From Aquibaculum arenosum (lineage in GTDB: Bacteria; Pseudomonadota; Alphaproteobacteria; Kiloniellales; DSM-21159), in the NCBI RefSeq assembly GCF_029222965.1, contig NZ_JARHUD010000005.1, positions 248,001-312,000 on the forward strand: a stretch of DNA of 64,000 nt, given 5' to 3'. How positions within the stretch are numbered: the first letter of the stretch is position 1; every line of letters starts with the position of its first letter. This document shows, in pieces, positions 18,769 to 28,569 of the stretch. The translations under genes and the position numbers were made by a program. The notes under the pieces are model-generated. The model was given only the letters and a program-made list of their open reading frames with translations. It did not search any database and was not told where the DNA came from.

Positions 18769-18961
18769 TCCGTCCTCGCACATAGATCGGGCACCGTGCC
18801 ATGCCCGCCGCATGACCTGCCCGATTGCCCCTCAAGATTTGCGTCGCTGATTTCGAAGCGCGCCTGCTGCGGCAGGTGCTGCTTTACCAAAGTTCGCCTG
18901 GGCGACATCCAACTGCCGACAGCTATCTCGATCGCGCAGTATTCGAAGACGTCCTAGCCTG

Positions 18962-20701
18962 TTACAGCGTCGCTCCTCGACCTTCTGTTTCATCCGCGCC
19001 TGTCACGACCCGATCCAGCCAGTAGGCAAACCGCGCTTCCGCTTCGTGTGGAACAGAGTCCAGGCGGAGTGTAGGTTCGTGCATCGTCAATGCAGTGCCG
19101 AACAGGCGATCCAGCAACTCAGAAAAGCCCTGGCCGCGTAGGTGGCATTCAAGTGTATCACTGTCAAGGTCCGGGGCTTCTGCCAGTGCGTCTACCAAAG
19201 TCCGCCGCAGTGCCTCCAGTTCCCGATCATCGAGCGCCGGGCGGGCCAGCTCCTCCAGATTGCCTATCGCCAGATGGGGATGGCGGACAGCCAGGGCCAG
19301 GAGAATCTGCACTGGACGACGCTTCAAGCCGGCGACAAGCGGTTTGGTTCCAACAGCGCTGCGCTGCGCCGAACGCTGACCTCGCCCGGGGCGCCTGCCC
19401 AGCCCGTTCCGGCCGCCGGTTGCGCCGCGCCGGGCGCGCATAAGGCCGAAGTAGCGATCGAGCAGCGCCGTGCGATAAGCGGTTTGCACATTGCGGTCTC
19501 CGATCTGCTGCACCTGGTCTATCACTGCTTGACGCAAGGCCGCCTGGCGTTCCGGCGTGTCCAAGGAGCGGCCGCCCACCAGCCCCTCCCAGAGGACAGT
19601 TTCCAAGGGGCGCGCAGCCTGCAAAAGCACCTGCAATGCAGCCGGTCCGGCATTGGTCACCAGCGAGTCGGGATCCTCGCCCTGCGGCAGGGTGATGAAC
19701 TGCAGGCTGCAACCGGGCCGCAGCAACGGCAGGGCGCGCTCTGTCACCCGCTGCGCCGCCCGCTGACCGGCGGCATCGCCGTCAAGGCAGATCACGGGCT
19801 CAGGCGCCATGCGCCAGAGCTCCTGCAGCTGATCCTCCGTAACGGCCGTGCCGAGCGGCGCGACACAGCCCGGAAATCCGGCCTGGGCAAGGGCAATCAC
19901 GTCCATGTAGCCCTCAACCACGAGCAGGGGCGCGCCGTCGGCGGCGGCACGGCGAGCATGATGCAGGTTGTAGAGCACCCGACCCTTGTCGAAGAGCGGT
20001 GTGTCGGGCGAGTTGAGGTACTTCGCCCTGGCATCGCTGGAGAGCGCACGGCCGCCGAAAGCAATCACCCTGCCCTGGCGGTCGGTGATAGGAAAAATCA
20101 CCCGGCCGAAGAAGTAGTCGCGCAGCTCACCACCTTCTTCCGGTTGCTTCAACAGGCCGGCTTCCACAAGCTGAGAATCATGGATTCCTTGGGCCTTTAG
20201 CGCAGCCCGAAGCAACCCCCGCTGACCAGGAGCGTATCCCAGGCGAAAGCGCCCGATCGTTTCCGGCGTCAGTCCCCGCCCTTCGAGATAGCGGCGCGCC
20301 TCGCTGCCGCTGGAAACCGCCAACTGCTGCTCGAACCAGAGGCAGGCCTTTTCCAGCACCTCATAAAGCGTGGCGCGGCGCTCAGCGGCCTGACGGGCCT
20401 GAGGTGTGCGCTCGGGCATGGGAATGCCAGCCTGCTCGGCCAGGCGCTCGAGCGCTTCCGGGTAGCTGAGGTTCTCCCAGCGCATGACCCAGCCGATGAC
20501 GTCGCCATGTGCACCGCAGCCGAAGCAGTGAAAGAACTGCTTGTCGTCATTCACGGTGAAGGAGGGCGACTTTTCGCTATGGAAGGGACAGAGGCCAGTG
20601 AACTCCCGGCCCCGGCGCTGCAAACGCACATGCCGTCCCACCAGTTCAGAGACGGCAATCGCATCGCGCAGTCGCTCAGGGAACCCGTCGCCGGTGGACA
20701 T
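18962..20701 (-). CDS. dnaG: DNA primase DnaG
   Basis: Synthesises RNA primers at the replication fork. The 579-residue product has an N-terminal zinc ribbon (CPFHSEKSPSF and FFHCFGCGAHGDVIGW: Cys-x2-His and Cys-x2-Cys), a TOPRIM domain (LLVVEGYMDVIALAQAG, VICLDGDAAGQRA) and a divergent C-terminal DnaB-interacting region. The ATG at 20701 gives the conserved start and follows AAAAGG; an in-frame extension to 20782 runs into the intergenic gap. It sits 22 bp after the GatB/YqeY gene, forming the usual macromolecular synthesis cluster. Confidence 0.96.
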   Translation of the reverse strand: MSTGDGFPERLRDAIAVSELVGRHVRLQRRGREFTGLCPFHSEKSPSFTVNDDKQFFHCFGCGAHGDVIGWVMRWENLSYPEALERLAEQAGIPMPERTPQARQAAERRATLYEVLEKACLWFEQQLAVSSGSEARRYLEGRGLTPETIGRFRLGYAPGQRGLLRAALKAQGIHDSQLVEAGLLKQPEEGGELRDYFFGRVIFPITDRQGRVIAFGGRALSSDARAKYLNSPDTPLFDKGRVLYNLHHARRAAADGAPLLVVEGYMDVIALAQAGFPGCVAPLGTAVTEDQLQELWRMAPEPVICLDGDAAGQRAAQRVTERALPLLRPGCSLQFITLPQGEDPDSLVTNAGPAALQVLLQAARPLETVLWEGLVGGRSLDTPERQAALRQAVIDQVQQIGDRNVQTAYRTALLDRYFGLMRARRGATGGRNGLGRRPGRGQRSAQRSAVGTKPLVAGLKRRPVQILLALAVRHPHLAIGNLEELARPALDDRELEALRRTLVDALAEAPDLDSDTLECHLRGQGFSELLDRLFGTALTMHEPTLRLDSVPHEAEARFAYWLDRVVTGADETEGRGATL

Positions 20702-20723
20702 CGGCCTTTTGTCGCTCCTCACC

Positions 20724-21179
20724 TCATGCCAGGCGCTGCTTGACCATCTGGCTCGCCTTGGCGAACTCCATGCGCCCGGCATAGCGCTCCTTCAGCAAGG
20801 CCATGACACGGCCCATATCCTTGATCGACTGCGCCTCTACCTCTGCAATGGCTTGGTCAACAGCCGCCTCAGTTTGCTCGGCGCTCAATCCCTGAGGCAG
20901 GAAACGCTCAATGACGGCAATCTCCGCTTCTTCCCTGGCAACGAGATCGTCACGACCGCCTTTCTCATATAAAACAATGGATTCCCGGCGCTGCTTAACC
21001 ATTTTTTGCAGCAATTCGAGGATCTCCTGGTCGTCGATCCCATCCGCGTTACCGCTGCTGCGTGCCTGGATATCCCGGTCTTTCAGGGCAGCCAAGATGA
21101 GGCGCACGGTGGCCAGCGCCTGCTGTTCCTTCGCCTTCATCGCCCCCTTCAGGGCGTCGTTGAGCTCACTGCGCAACAT
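20724..21179 (-). CDS. GatB/YqeY domain-containing protein
   Basis: A 151-residue helical protein resembling the tail domain of GatB, the tRNA-dependent amidotransferase subunit. Typical features: MLRSELNDALKGAMKAKEQ at the start, RDDLVAREEAEIAVIERFLPQ in the middle and MGRVMALLKERYAGRMEFAKAS near the end. The ATG at 21179 follows AAGGAGAAGG. It precedes dnaG-rpoD, as in many alphaproteobacteria, and diverges from carA. Its biochemical role is not established; tRNA-related function is suspected. Confidence 0.93.
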   Translation of the reverse strand: MLRSELNDALKGAMKAKEQQALATVRLILAALKDRDIQARSSGNADGIDDQEILELLQKMVKQRRESIVLYEKGGRDDLVAREEAEIAVIERFLPQGLSAEQTEAAVDQAIAEVEAQSIKDMGRVMALLKERYAGRMEFAKASQMVKQRLA

Positions 21180-21444
21180 CGGCGCCTTCTCCTTATTGTC
21201 AAAGCATAGAACAGCGCTGGAGCGCGCTGCCAGGCTCCCGTGAATTGGGGTCGGTCCCTGTCGGGCGCTGCCATAATTGGTTACTGCCGGGTCCGGGCAT
21301 TCGCTTGACCACCCTGCCTGCATACCATACATCACGCTCGAGGCTGGCCGACCACCCGTAACGGGACCGCCCTATATAGGAAGCTGGCCCGCCAGCGCAA
21401 CCTCCCGGCCAGCGGCCGGCGCTTTCCCCTCGAGAAGGTGTGAC

Positions 21445-22653
21445 ATGAACGAGTTCGCCAAGTCCGCGTCCCCGAGCAGCGAGCCCGGGGCTCCCCTTTC
21501 CGCGCCTGAAGGTGCCACGGCGGCCCTGGTGCTGGCCGACGGCAGTCTGTTCTGGGGTCAGGGTTTGGGTGCAGCGCGACGTAGCGTTGGCGAGGTCTGT
21601 TTCAACACCTCCATGACCGGCTATCAGGAGATCCTATCCGACCCTTCCTATGCCGGCCAGATCATCACCTTTACCTTCCCGCACATCGGGATTGTCGGAA
21701 CCAACCCCGAAGACATCGAGACGATCACTCCGGCTGCGCGCGGTGTCGTCCTGCGCGCGACGGTGACCGATCCGGCGAACTGGCGCGCGGCCCAGCATCT
21801 GGACGCCTGGCTGGCCGGGCATGGGCTGCCTGGGATTGTCGGCGTCGACACCCGCGCTCTCACCCGGCGCATCCGCACGTTGGGCGCCCCGCAGGCGACC
21901 CTCATTCATGCACCGGACGGGCGCTTCGACGTTCCCGCGCTGCGCGCAGAAGCCGCGGCCTGGCCCGGCCTCGAAGGTATGGACTTGGCCAAGGAGGTGA
22001 CCTGCGGTCAGAGCTATCGCTGGGATGAGACTCCCTGGCACCTGGGACAGGGCTACGGCCGGCTGGAAAACCCGAAGTACCGCGTCGTAGCCGTCGACTT
22101 TGGCGCGAAGCGCAACATCCTGCGCTGCTTGGCTGATCTCGGTTGTGCCGTGACCGTGGTTCCTGCCGAGACCAGCGCGGAAGAAATTCTTCAGCATGAG
22201 CCAGATGGCATTTTTCTCGCCAACGGGCCCGGCGATCCAGCAGCCACCGGGCGCTACGCCATTCCCACGATCCAGAAGCTCCTGGAGAACGAGACGCTGC
22301 CGATCTTCGGCATCTGTCTCGGGCACCAGCTTCTCGCTCGCGCCTTGGGCGCCGAGACGGAAAAGATGCACCTGGGCCATCGCGGCGCCAACCATCCCGT
22401 AAAGGACCTGGAAACCGGCAAAGTGGAGATCACGAGCCAGAACCATGGTTTTGTGGTCAAGGGCAACTCGCTGCCTGCCGACGTGGAAGTCACCCATGTC
22501 AGCCTGTTCGATGGCACCAATGAGGGAATCCGGCTCAAGAACCGGCCGGTGTTTTCGGTCCAGTACCACCCGGAGGCCTCCCCCGGCCCTCAGGACAGCC
22601 ACTACCTCTTCCAGCGCTTCGTAGACAACATCGCCCGCGCCAAGGCGGGCTGA
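21445..22653 (+). CDS. carA: Carbamoyl-phosphate synthase small subunit
   Basis: The glutamine amidotransferase subunit (402 residues) that feeds ammonia to CarB for arginine and pyrimidine synthesis. The N-terminal CPSase domain has GEVCFNTSMTGYQEILSDPSY and FTFPHIGIVGTN. The class I amidotransferase domain has the nucleophile elbow GICLGHQ and the His/Glu pair in YHPEASPGP. The ATG at 21445 follows GAAGG and excludes an upstream unconserved extension. carB is not adjacent: the next gene is convergent xerC, only 4 bp away. Confidence 0.96.
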   Translation: MNEFAKSASPSSEPGAPLSAPEGATAALVLADGSLFWGQGLGAARRSVGEVCFNTSMTGYQEILSDPSYAGQIITFTFPHIGIVGTNPEDIETITPAARGVVLRATVTDPANWRAAQHLDAWLAGHGLPGIVGVDTRALTRRIRTLGAPQATLIHAPDGRFDVPALRAEAAAWPGLEGMDLAKEVTCGQSYRWDETPWHLGQGYGRLENPKYRVVAVDFGAKRNILRCLADLGCAVTVVPAETSAEEILQHEPDGIFLANGPGDPAATGRYAIPTIQKLLENETLPIFGICLGHQLLARALGAETEKMHLGHRGANHPVKDLETGKVEITSQNHGFVVKGNSLPADVEVTHVSLFDGTNEGIRLKNRPVFSVQYHPEASPGPQDSHYLFQRFVDNIARAKAG

Positions 22654-22669
22654 GCCCCTACTTGGCGCG
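22636..22669. terminator. shared hairpin at the carA/xerC junction
   Basis: CGCGCCAAG (22636-22644) pairs exactly with CTTGGCGCG (22661-22669), with a further GGGC/GCCC stem inside. The structure uses the last codons of both convergent genes, whose stops are 4 bp apart. There is no T-run. It could end both transcripts. Confidence 0.4.
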
Positions 22670-23611
22670 CGGATGCGCCTGGGCGTAGACGGCGGATAGG
22701 CGCGACATGTCCACTGCGGTGTAGCGCTGGGTGGTGGATAGTGAGGCGTGTCCGAGCAGATCCTGCACCGCACGCAAGTCTCCCCCACCCGACAAGAGGT
22801 GCGTGGCGAAGGAGTGGCGCAGGGCATGAGGCGTGGCGCCCTCGGGCAGCCCCAGCAGACCGCGCAACTGCTGGACCCGTGTCTGAATGGCGCGCGGCCG
22901 TAAGGGACCGCCCCGCACGGCGCGGAACAGGGCATCCTGCCCGCGCAGTTCGAAGGGACAGGCCGCCCGGTAATCATCGATGGCCTCGATCACCAGAGGC
23001 AGCAGTGGTACCTGCCGCTGCCTGCGTCCCTTGCCGGTGACCACAAGAACCTCCTGGCCGGCCGCGGGCGCCTCGCCGGCTGACAGCGACAAGGCCTCAC
23101 CAATCCGTAAGCCACAGCCGTAGAGCAGCAGCAGCACCGCGCCGTCACGCTTCGCAATCCACGGGCGGTGGTCGAGTTCCCCCACGCTTTCCACGGCCAT
23201 CCGGGCGTCCTCGGGACTGAGGGCGCGGGGAAGTGCCGCAGGCTTCTTGGGCGTGCGCACCAGGGATATTGCGGCATTCTCGAAATGATGATGCCGCGCT
23301 GCCCAGGCAAAGAAAGTGCGGATGGCGGAAAGCGCCCGCGCCGTCGAACTCGCGCTCAGCCCCTTGGCAGCGCGCTGCGCCAGCCAGGCCCGGAAATCGC
23401 CCAGCTTCAAATCGCGCAGCAGCTTTCCCGAGGGCAAGTCACCCTGGTGTTCGGCGACAAAGGCCAGGAAACCGGAAAGGTCACGGATGTAGGCGTCCAG
23501 GGTATGGGGCGAAAGGCGCCTCTCGCTGTCGAGCCAAGCCAGCCAGGCGGAAATGACGGCCTGCAGGTTCTCGTCGGCCTGGAAGCCGACTACTCGGGCA
23601 GTTCCAGCCAT
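22658..23611 (-). CDS. xerC: Tyrosine recombinase XerC
   Basis: A 317-residue site-specific recombinase that resolves chromosome dimers at dif with XerD. The N-terminal SAM-like domain spans about 1-110 (LSPHTLDAYIRDLSGFLAF). Catalytic residues are all visible: Arg in GCGLRIGEAL, Lys in TGKGRRQRQVPL, His-x2-Arg in HALRHSFATHLL, His in LGHASLSTTQ and nucleophile Tyr in QRYTAVD. It overlaps the DUF484 gene by 22 bp, a common partner of xerC in proteobacteria. Confidence 0.95.
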   Translation of the reverse strand: MAGTARVVGFQADENLQAVISAWLAWLDSERRLSPHTLDAYIRDLSGFLAFVAEHQGDLPSGKLLRDLKLGDFRAWLAQRAAKGLSASSTARALSAIRTFFAWAARHHHFENAAISLVRTPKKPAALPRALSPEDARMAVESVGELDHRPWIAKRDGAVLLLLYGCGLRIGEALSLSAGEAPAAGQEVLVVTGKGRRQRQVPLLPLVIEAIDDYRAACPFELRGQDALFRAVRGGPLRPRAIQTRVQQLRGLLGLPEGATPHALRHSFATHLLSGGGDLRAVQDLLGHASLSTTQRYTAVDMSRLSAVYAQAHPRAK

Positions 23612-24351
23612 GCCCGGATCAGGTGTTCGAGGCAGCGCGCCATGAACTGCAGCAGCTCGGTGCCCTGCCCTTCCGCGAAGTGCTCCGGGTCGCGCGCGCC
23701 CAGCGCCAGGATCGCCGGCGGCGTTGCCGCACTGACCTCGATGCGCAACAGCGCATCCGAAGCGACCAGTCCAGCCGCCGGCCCGAAGATCGCGGGGTCT
23801 CCCTCGATGTGGCTGCGCAAGCCGGCGGGGCTGCTTGGCCCCAGCAACTGGGCCACACTCCCTGGCTGCAGGCTGCGCACCCCGTGGAGGCGCACCGGCG
23901 GCGCCCCGTCGTCGCTGCGTTCAACGCAGAGGTAAACCGCGTCCACATCGAGCAGCAGTGGCAGGTCGGTGCCGATGGTCTCCATGAGATGCTCGAAGGA
24001 GCGTGCCGCCAGCAGCGCCTGGACCGCGTCGTGGATGCGGCCTTGGATGGCGGCGTTGATGCGGCCGTTGGCAATCAACTCATCGCAGAGGCTGCGCAAG
24101 CGCTCCGCCTCCTGCCGCCAGCGCACCACCATGGCCTGCTGCAGATCCACCACCCCGCGACCCGCGTCCACGAGGTCTCCACGGGCCGGGGGAGCCAGCA
24201 CATCGAGCAGTTCCGGATGCTCGGCCAGGAACTCCGGGTGGCGACGCAGGTAGCCGGCCACCAGATCGGCATTGAGCGCGGTCGGCCGTGCTGCCTCGGC
24301 AACCGCGTCTTCGATCTTGGCGTCTGGAGCTGCGTCGCGCTGTTTGCTCAT
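23590..24351 (-). CDS. DUF484 family protein
   Basis: A 253-residue protein with the DUF484 layout: an N-terminal helical LRRHPEFLAEHPELLDVL motif at about 35-52, a predicted coiled coil (70-100), and a GAF-like C-terminal domain ending in LLQFMARCLEHLIRAWL. Function unknown; the link to xerC (22-bp overlap) is conserved in proteobacteria and suggests a role related to chromosome processing or shared expression. It starts 5 bp after the transaldolase stop. Confidence 0.9.
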   Translation of the reverse strand: MSKQRDAAPDAKIEDAVAEAARPTALNADLVAGYLRRHPEFLAEHPELLDVLAPPARGDLVDAGRGVVDLQQAMVVRWRQEAERLRSLCDELIANGRINAAIQGRIHDAVQALLAARSFEHLMETIGTDLPLLLDVDAVYLCVERSDDGAPPVRLHGVRSLQPGSVAQLLGPSSPAGLRSHIEGDPAIFGPAAGLVASDALLRIEVSAATPPAILALGARDPEHFAEGQGTELLQFMARCLEHLIRAWLELPE

Positions 24352-24356
24352 GCCGT

Positions 24357-25013
24357 CTACAGTATGCTCTGACCGGTCTTGGCCCAGTCCGCCAGGAAGG
24401 CGTCGAGCCCACGGTCGGTCAGCGGATGCTTGAAGAGCGCGCGCAGCACGGCCGGCGGCAGGGTCGCCACATCGGCGCCCAGCTTGGCGGCCTGGACCAC
24501 GTGGTTCGGCCCGCGCACGGAGGCGACCAGCACCTCGGTGTCGTACTCGGGATAGTTGGCGTAGATCTGAACGATATCAGCGATCAGGTCCATGCCGTCG
24601 GTGCCGATGTCATCGAGCCGGCCCACGAAGGGGGAGATGAAGGTCGCCCCGGCCTTGGCTGCCAGCAGGGCCTGGGCGGCGGAGAAGCACAGCGTTACAT
24701 TGACCTGCACCCCGTCGTCTGAAAGCGCCTTGCAGGTCTTCAGCCCATCGGGGGTCAGAGGCACCTTGACGCAGACATTGTCTGCAAGCGCGGCCAGCTT
24801 CCGGCCTTCCGCCAGCATGGTCTCATGGTCGATTGCGGTGACCTCTGCCGAAACCGGGCCCGAGACAATGCCGCAAATCTCTTCGACCACCTCCAGGAAG
24901 GAACGGCCGGTCTTGGCCACGAGTGAGGGGTTGGTGGTGATGCCGTCCACCAGGCCGGTCGCCGCCAGATCCTTGATCTCGGCGACATCGGCGGTATCGA
25001 CAAAAAACTTCAT
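24357..25013 (-). CDS. Transaldolase of the TalC/fructose-6-phosphate aldolase type
   Basis: A 218-residue small transaldolase. [16 protein letters not shown] and [13 protein letters not shown] at the start, [13 protein letters not shown] with the Schiff-base Lys, [31 protein letters not shown] and VASVRG are all family hallmarks. It transfers a dihydroxyacetone unit in the pentose phosphate pathway, or works as fructose-6-phosphate aldolase; length cannot separate these. It heads a minus-strand set with DUF484 and xerC and diverges from priA. Confidence 0.94.
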   Translation of the reverse strand: MKFFVDTADVAEIKDLAATGLVDGITTNPSLVAKTGRSFLEVVEEICGIVSGPVSAEVTAIDHETMLAEGRKLAALADNVCVKVPLTPDGLKTCKALSDDGVQVNVTLCFSAAQALLAAKAGATFISPFVGRLDDIGTDGMDLIADIVQIYANYPEYDTEVLVASVRGPNHVVQAAKLGADVATLPPAVLRALFKHPLTDRGLDAFLADWAKTGQSIL

Positions 25014-25132
25014 GGCTGATCGTGCTCCCGGGTCGGACTTGGCTCAGTGAAGGAATTGCGCGCGGTTTAGAGCCTCCCCTCCCTCGCGTCCAGAGCATAA
25101 CAGATTCGCCGCCCCTTGGCTGCGCCGGCGAA

Positions 25133-25163
25133 CCGGCCTATCCCCTGGGTAGGGGAAAGCCGG
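25133..25163 (+). repeat. nested inverted repeat in the priA 5' region
   Basis: CCGGC (25133-25137) pairs with GCCGG (25159-25163), enclosing TCCCC (25141-25145) and GGGGA (25152-25156). It ends 18 bp before the preferred priA ATG. It could be a leader hairpin or a divergent-promoter element. Short stems make it weak. Confidence 0.3.
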
Positions 25164-25181
25164 ACAGTGTCAAAGGCAGCA

Positions 25182-27413
25182 ATGTGCAGTCATGCCCAGA
25201 GTGGGGTCGCCAATAAGGAGGCCGATATCGAGCGTGTGAGGGTACTGCTGCCCCTGCCGCTGGAGGCCATCTATGACTACGCGGTTCCAGAGGGCATGGT
25301 ATTGGAGCCGGGTGCTATCGTCGAGGTGCCGCTGGGCAGCCGCCTCCTGATCGGGGTCGTCTGGGATGACGCTGAAGCCGCCGGCGAAAGCCTGCCCATT
25401 TCGCGTTTGAAGCCTGTCCACACCCGACTCCCCGCAGCCCCCCTTCCCCAAGCTCTGCGACGACTCATCGAGTGGGTGGCGCGCTATACCCTGGCGCCAA
25501 TTGGAAACGTCCTGCGCATGGCCATTCCCGTCTCGGCCGCACTGCGCCCAGAGCGGCCGCAACGCGCACTGCGACGGACCAGTGACCTGCCCGAAGGCTT
25601 GCGAGAAACACCGGCGCGCAATCGGGTGCTTGCCGTGGCGGCCGATGGCTTGGCGCGCACGGCCAGCGATATGGCACGCGAGGCAGGCGTTGGACCGAGC
25701 GTGGTCAAAGGCCTCGCCGACGCCGGGGTTTTGGAGTGGGTGGAACTTCCGGTGCATCTCGCGCTGGCGCCGCCCGATCCCGAACAGGACGGCTTCTCCT
25801 TGGGCCCGGCGCAGCAGACAGCGGCGGATCAGCTGCGCAGCCGAATCGGCCAAGGTTTCAGCGCCACGCTCCTCGACGGCGTCACCGGGTCCGGTAAGAC
25901 GGAGGTTTACTTCGAAGCGGTTGCCGAGGCCCTGAGGGCTGGACAGCAGGTTCTCGTGCTGCAGCCGGAGATCGCGCTCTCTTCCCAATGGTTGGCGCGC
26001 TTCGAGGCCCGCTTCGGCACGCGCCCGGCGGAATGGCACAGCGAACTGACACCGGCCCAGCGGCGCCTCACCTGGCGCGCGGTGGCCGACGGCAGCGCCA
26101 GGGTCGTGGTCGGCGCCCGCTCCGCGCTCTTCCTGCCCTTCACCGAACTGGGGCTGATCGTGGTCGATGAGGAGCACGACCCGGCCTACAAGCAGGAAGA
26201 AGGCGTGATCTATCAGGCGCGTGACATGGCCGTTCTGCGCGCCTCCCTGGAACAGATTCCAATCGTGCTGGCCTCGGCCACCCCCTCTCTTGAAAGCGTG
26301 CTGAACGTGAAGGTGGGCAAGTACGATGCGGTACACCTGTCGTTGCGCCATGGCAGCGCCGAGTTGCCTAAGGTGGAGACGGTGGATTTGCGCCGCGACC
26401 CGCCGCCGCGCCTGCCCAATGGTGCCAGGGGATGGCTGTCCCAGACCTTACGCGACCGCGTCCAGGCAACGCTTGAGGCGGGCGAACAGGCGCTGCTCTT
26501 CCTGAACCGACGCGGCTATGCCCCCCTTACGCTGTGCCGCGCCTGCGGGCATCGCCTGCAGTGCCCGAACTGCACCACCTGGCTGGTCGAACATCGCCTG
26601 ACCGGCCGCCTGCAGTGCCATCACTGCGGCCACGCCAGCCGCTTGCCCAGCCACTGCCCGTCCTGCGAGGCCGAGGACAGCCTGGCGGCCTGCGGTCCCG
26701 GGGTGGAGCGGCTCGATGAGGAGGTGGCGCTGCTTTTTCCCGAAGCGCGGCGCCTATTGCTCTCCAGCGACGTGCTCACCGGCCCGGCAGCCACCGATGA
26801 GGTGATGCGGCGCATTCGCGAGCGCGAGGTGGATCTCGTGGTTGGGACGCAGATCGTCGCCAAGGGGCACCACTTTCCCTGGCTGACGCTGGTCGGTGTG
26901 GTCGACGCCGATCTCGGCCTTGCCGGTGGTGACCTACGTGCGGGCGAGCGCAGTTTTCAACTGCTGCACCAGGTCTCCGGCCGGGCGGGGCGGGCCGAGC
27001 GTCCGGGTCAGGTGCTGCTCCAGACCTATGAGCCCGAGCATCCGGTAATCCATGCGCTGGTGGCCGGCGATCGCGATGCCTTCCTGGAACGCGAGGCAGA
27101 CGCGCGCCGCCAAGGCAGCCTGCCGCCTTTCACCCGTCTGGCGGCCCTGATCCTGTCTGCGCCTGATCCCACCATCGTTGATACCGCGGCCACTGCACTG
27201 GCCCGCAGCGCGCCGCGCGCGGAAGGATTGCAGGTGCTCGGCCCCGCCCCGGCCCCGTTGGCCGTGCTGCGCGGCCGTCACCGCCGGCGCTTCCTGATCA
27301 AGGCACGCCGCGACCTGCCGCTTCAGACACTGCTCAGGGACTGGGTCGGGCCCGTGCCATTGCGCGGCGGGCTGCGCATTCAGGTCGACATCGACCCCTA
27401 TTCCTTTCTGTGA
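25182..27413 (+). CDS. priA: Primosomal protein N' (replication restart helicase PriA)
   Basis: A superfamily 2 3'-to-5' DNA helicase that reloads the replisome at stalled forks (743 residues). The 3'-DNA-binding domain is at the N-terminus (RVRVLLPLPLEAIYDY), then Walker A GVTGSGKTEVY, the DEAH-type motif VVDEEHDPAYKQEE, and zinc-binding Cys pairs (CRACGHRLQCPNC, CHHCGH, CPSC). QIVAKGHHFPWLTLV and the Arg-finger region VSGRAGRAERPGQVLLQTY follow. The start is uncertain: ATG 25182 follows AAAGG, but AAGGAG at 25215-25220 hints at a later non-ATG start such as GTG 25236. Its stop is 4 bp from the convergent exporter gene. Confidence 0.95.
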   Translation: MCSHAQSGVANKEADIERVRVLLPLPLEAIYDYAVPEGMVLEPGAIVEVPLGSRLLIGVVWDDAEAAGESLPISRLKPVHTRLPAAPLPQALRRLIEWVARYTLAPIGNVLRMAIPVSAALRPERPQRALRRTSDLPEGLRETPARNRVLAVAADGLARTASDMAREAGVGPSVVKGLADAGVLEWVELPVHLALAPPDPEQDGFSLGPAQQTAADQLRSRIGQGFSATLLDGVTGSGKTEVYFEAVAEALRAGQQVLVLQPEIALSSQWLARFEARFGTRPAEWHSELTPAQRRLTWRAVADGSARVVVGARSALFLPFTELGLIVVDEEHDPAYKQEEGVIYQARDMAVLRASLEQIPIVLASATPSLESVLNVKVGKYDAVHLSLRHGSAELPKVETVDLRRDPPPRLPNGARGWLSQTLRDRVQATLEAGEQALLFLNRRGYAPLTLCRACGHRLQCPNCTTWLVEHRLTGRLQCHHCGHASRLPSHCPSCEAEDSLAACGPGVERLDEEVALLFPEARRLLLSSDVLTGPAATDEVMRRIREREVDLVVGTQIVAKGHHFPWLTLVGVVDADLGLAGGDLRAGERSFQLLHQVSGRAGRAERPGQVLLQTYEPEHPVIHALVAGDRDAFLEREADARRQGSLPPFTRLAALILSAPDPTIVDTAATALARSAPRAEGLQVLGPAPAPLAVLRGRHRRRFLIKARRDLPLQTLLRDWVGPVPLRGGLRIQVDIDPYSFL

Positions 27414-27417
27414 GATT

Positions 27418-28317
27418 TCACCCTCCGGATGTGCCTGCCCGCCCCTTTCGCGCGATCCGCTGTTCCCGGTGCAGGATGTAGATGCCGGAGCCGACGATGA
27501 CCGCAGCACCGGTCCAGACCCAGGCATCCGGCAGTTCGCTCCAGACCAGCCAGCCGATCAGCAGACCCCAGAGCAATGCCGTGTACTCGAAGGGTGCGAT
27601 CACCGCCGCCGGCGCCGAGCGATAGGCCACGGTCATGCAGTACATGGAAACGCTGCCCACCATCCCCATCATCGCCAGAAGCGCGAAATCGATCAGCGGC
27701 GGCGTCCGCCAGGCAAAGGGCAGGAAGGCCGCCGAGAAGAGGCAGCCCACCAGGGTGCCCCAGAAAATGATCGAGGCGTTGGAATCCTCTCGCGAAAGGC
27801 GCCGGGTGAGGATCATCGCCAGGGCGTAACCAAAGGCCGTGGCGGTGGGCAACAGGGCCTCCCAGCGAAAGACCTCGGCGCCGGGCCGCAGCATGACCAG
27901 CATGCCGACAAAGCCCACGCCCACCGCAGCCCAACGGCGTGGTCCGACCTTCTCCCCAAGCAGAGGAATGGACAGGAGGGAAACGAAGAGCGGCGCCAGA
28001 AAGGCCAGCGCAATGGCGTCGGCCAGAGGCAGGAAGCGCAGGCCCCAGAAGAAGGTGTAGATCGCCAGCAGGATGGCAAAGCCGCGCAGCAGGTGCAGCT
28101 TCCACTGCCGCGTCCTGAGACTGCTCAGGCCGCCGGACGCCCAGGTGACCACCAGGATGGGCGGCAGGGCGAAGAGATTGCGGAAGAAAACGATCTGGCT
28201 GATCGGATAGCCTTCTCCCAGCCACTTCGCGGTGGCATCCATCATGGTCATCAGCAGCATGCCAAGCAGCATGGCCGCGATGCCAAGGAGCAGATTGTCC
28301 CTGTTGCCGGAAGGCAT
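27418..28317 (-). CDS. DMT-family (EamA) transporter
   Basis: A 299-residue integral membrane protein with ten predicted spans in two EamA repeats (about 8-140 and 150-285). RNLFALPPILVV and LAFLAPLFVSLLSIPLLGEKV in the first repeat, and APFEYTALLWGLLIGWLVWSELP in the second, are typical. These proteins export or import small metabolites; the substrate cannot be predicted. The ATG at 28317 removes an unconserved 66-residue extension lacking membrane character. Confidence 0.9.
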   Translation of the reverse strand: MPSGNRDNLLLGIAAMLLGMLLMTMMDATAKWLGEGYPISQIVFFRNLFALPPILVVTWASGGLSSLRTRQWKLHLLRGFAILLAIYTFFWGLRFLPLADAIALAFLAPLFVSLLSIPLLGEKVGPRRWAAVGVGFVGMLVMLRPGAEVFRWEALLPTATAFGYALAMILTRRLSREDSNASIIFWGTLVGCLFSAAFLPFAWRTPPLIDFALLAMMGMVGSVSMYCMTVAYRSAPAAVIAPFEYTALLWGLLIGWLVWSELPDAWVWTGAAVIVGSGIYILHREQRIARKGRAGTSGG

Positions 28318-28569
28318 GGCCGACGGTCCTAATGGCGAAGCGGCATCCTTGGCCCACCACCGCCCGTCTGGCAAGGCAGGGTTGGCTAACGTCAACGCTG
28401 CTCGGCCAGAAGGCGCATGCATCTGAAGCCGCTCCGGCCTGCCTGCTGCACTTGGCGGCGCCAGGCAGCTTCCGCGGCAGATCTGCCGGTGCAAACGAAC
28501 AAAATGCGCATTCACCCTGGCTCCCGAGCTTCCTGCTTCCTAGCTTAACCGCATGGAGAGGGATGAAAC

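Noticed and set aside
25170-26351. 393-codon minus-strand frame within priA
   Set aside because: Antisense to the PriA helicase core, low complexity in Arg/Gln/His, no start signal.
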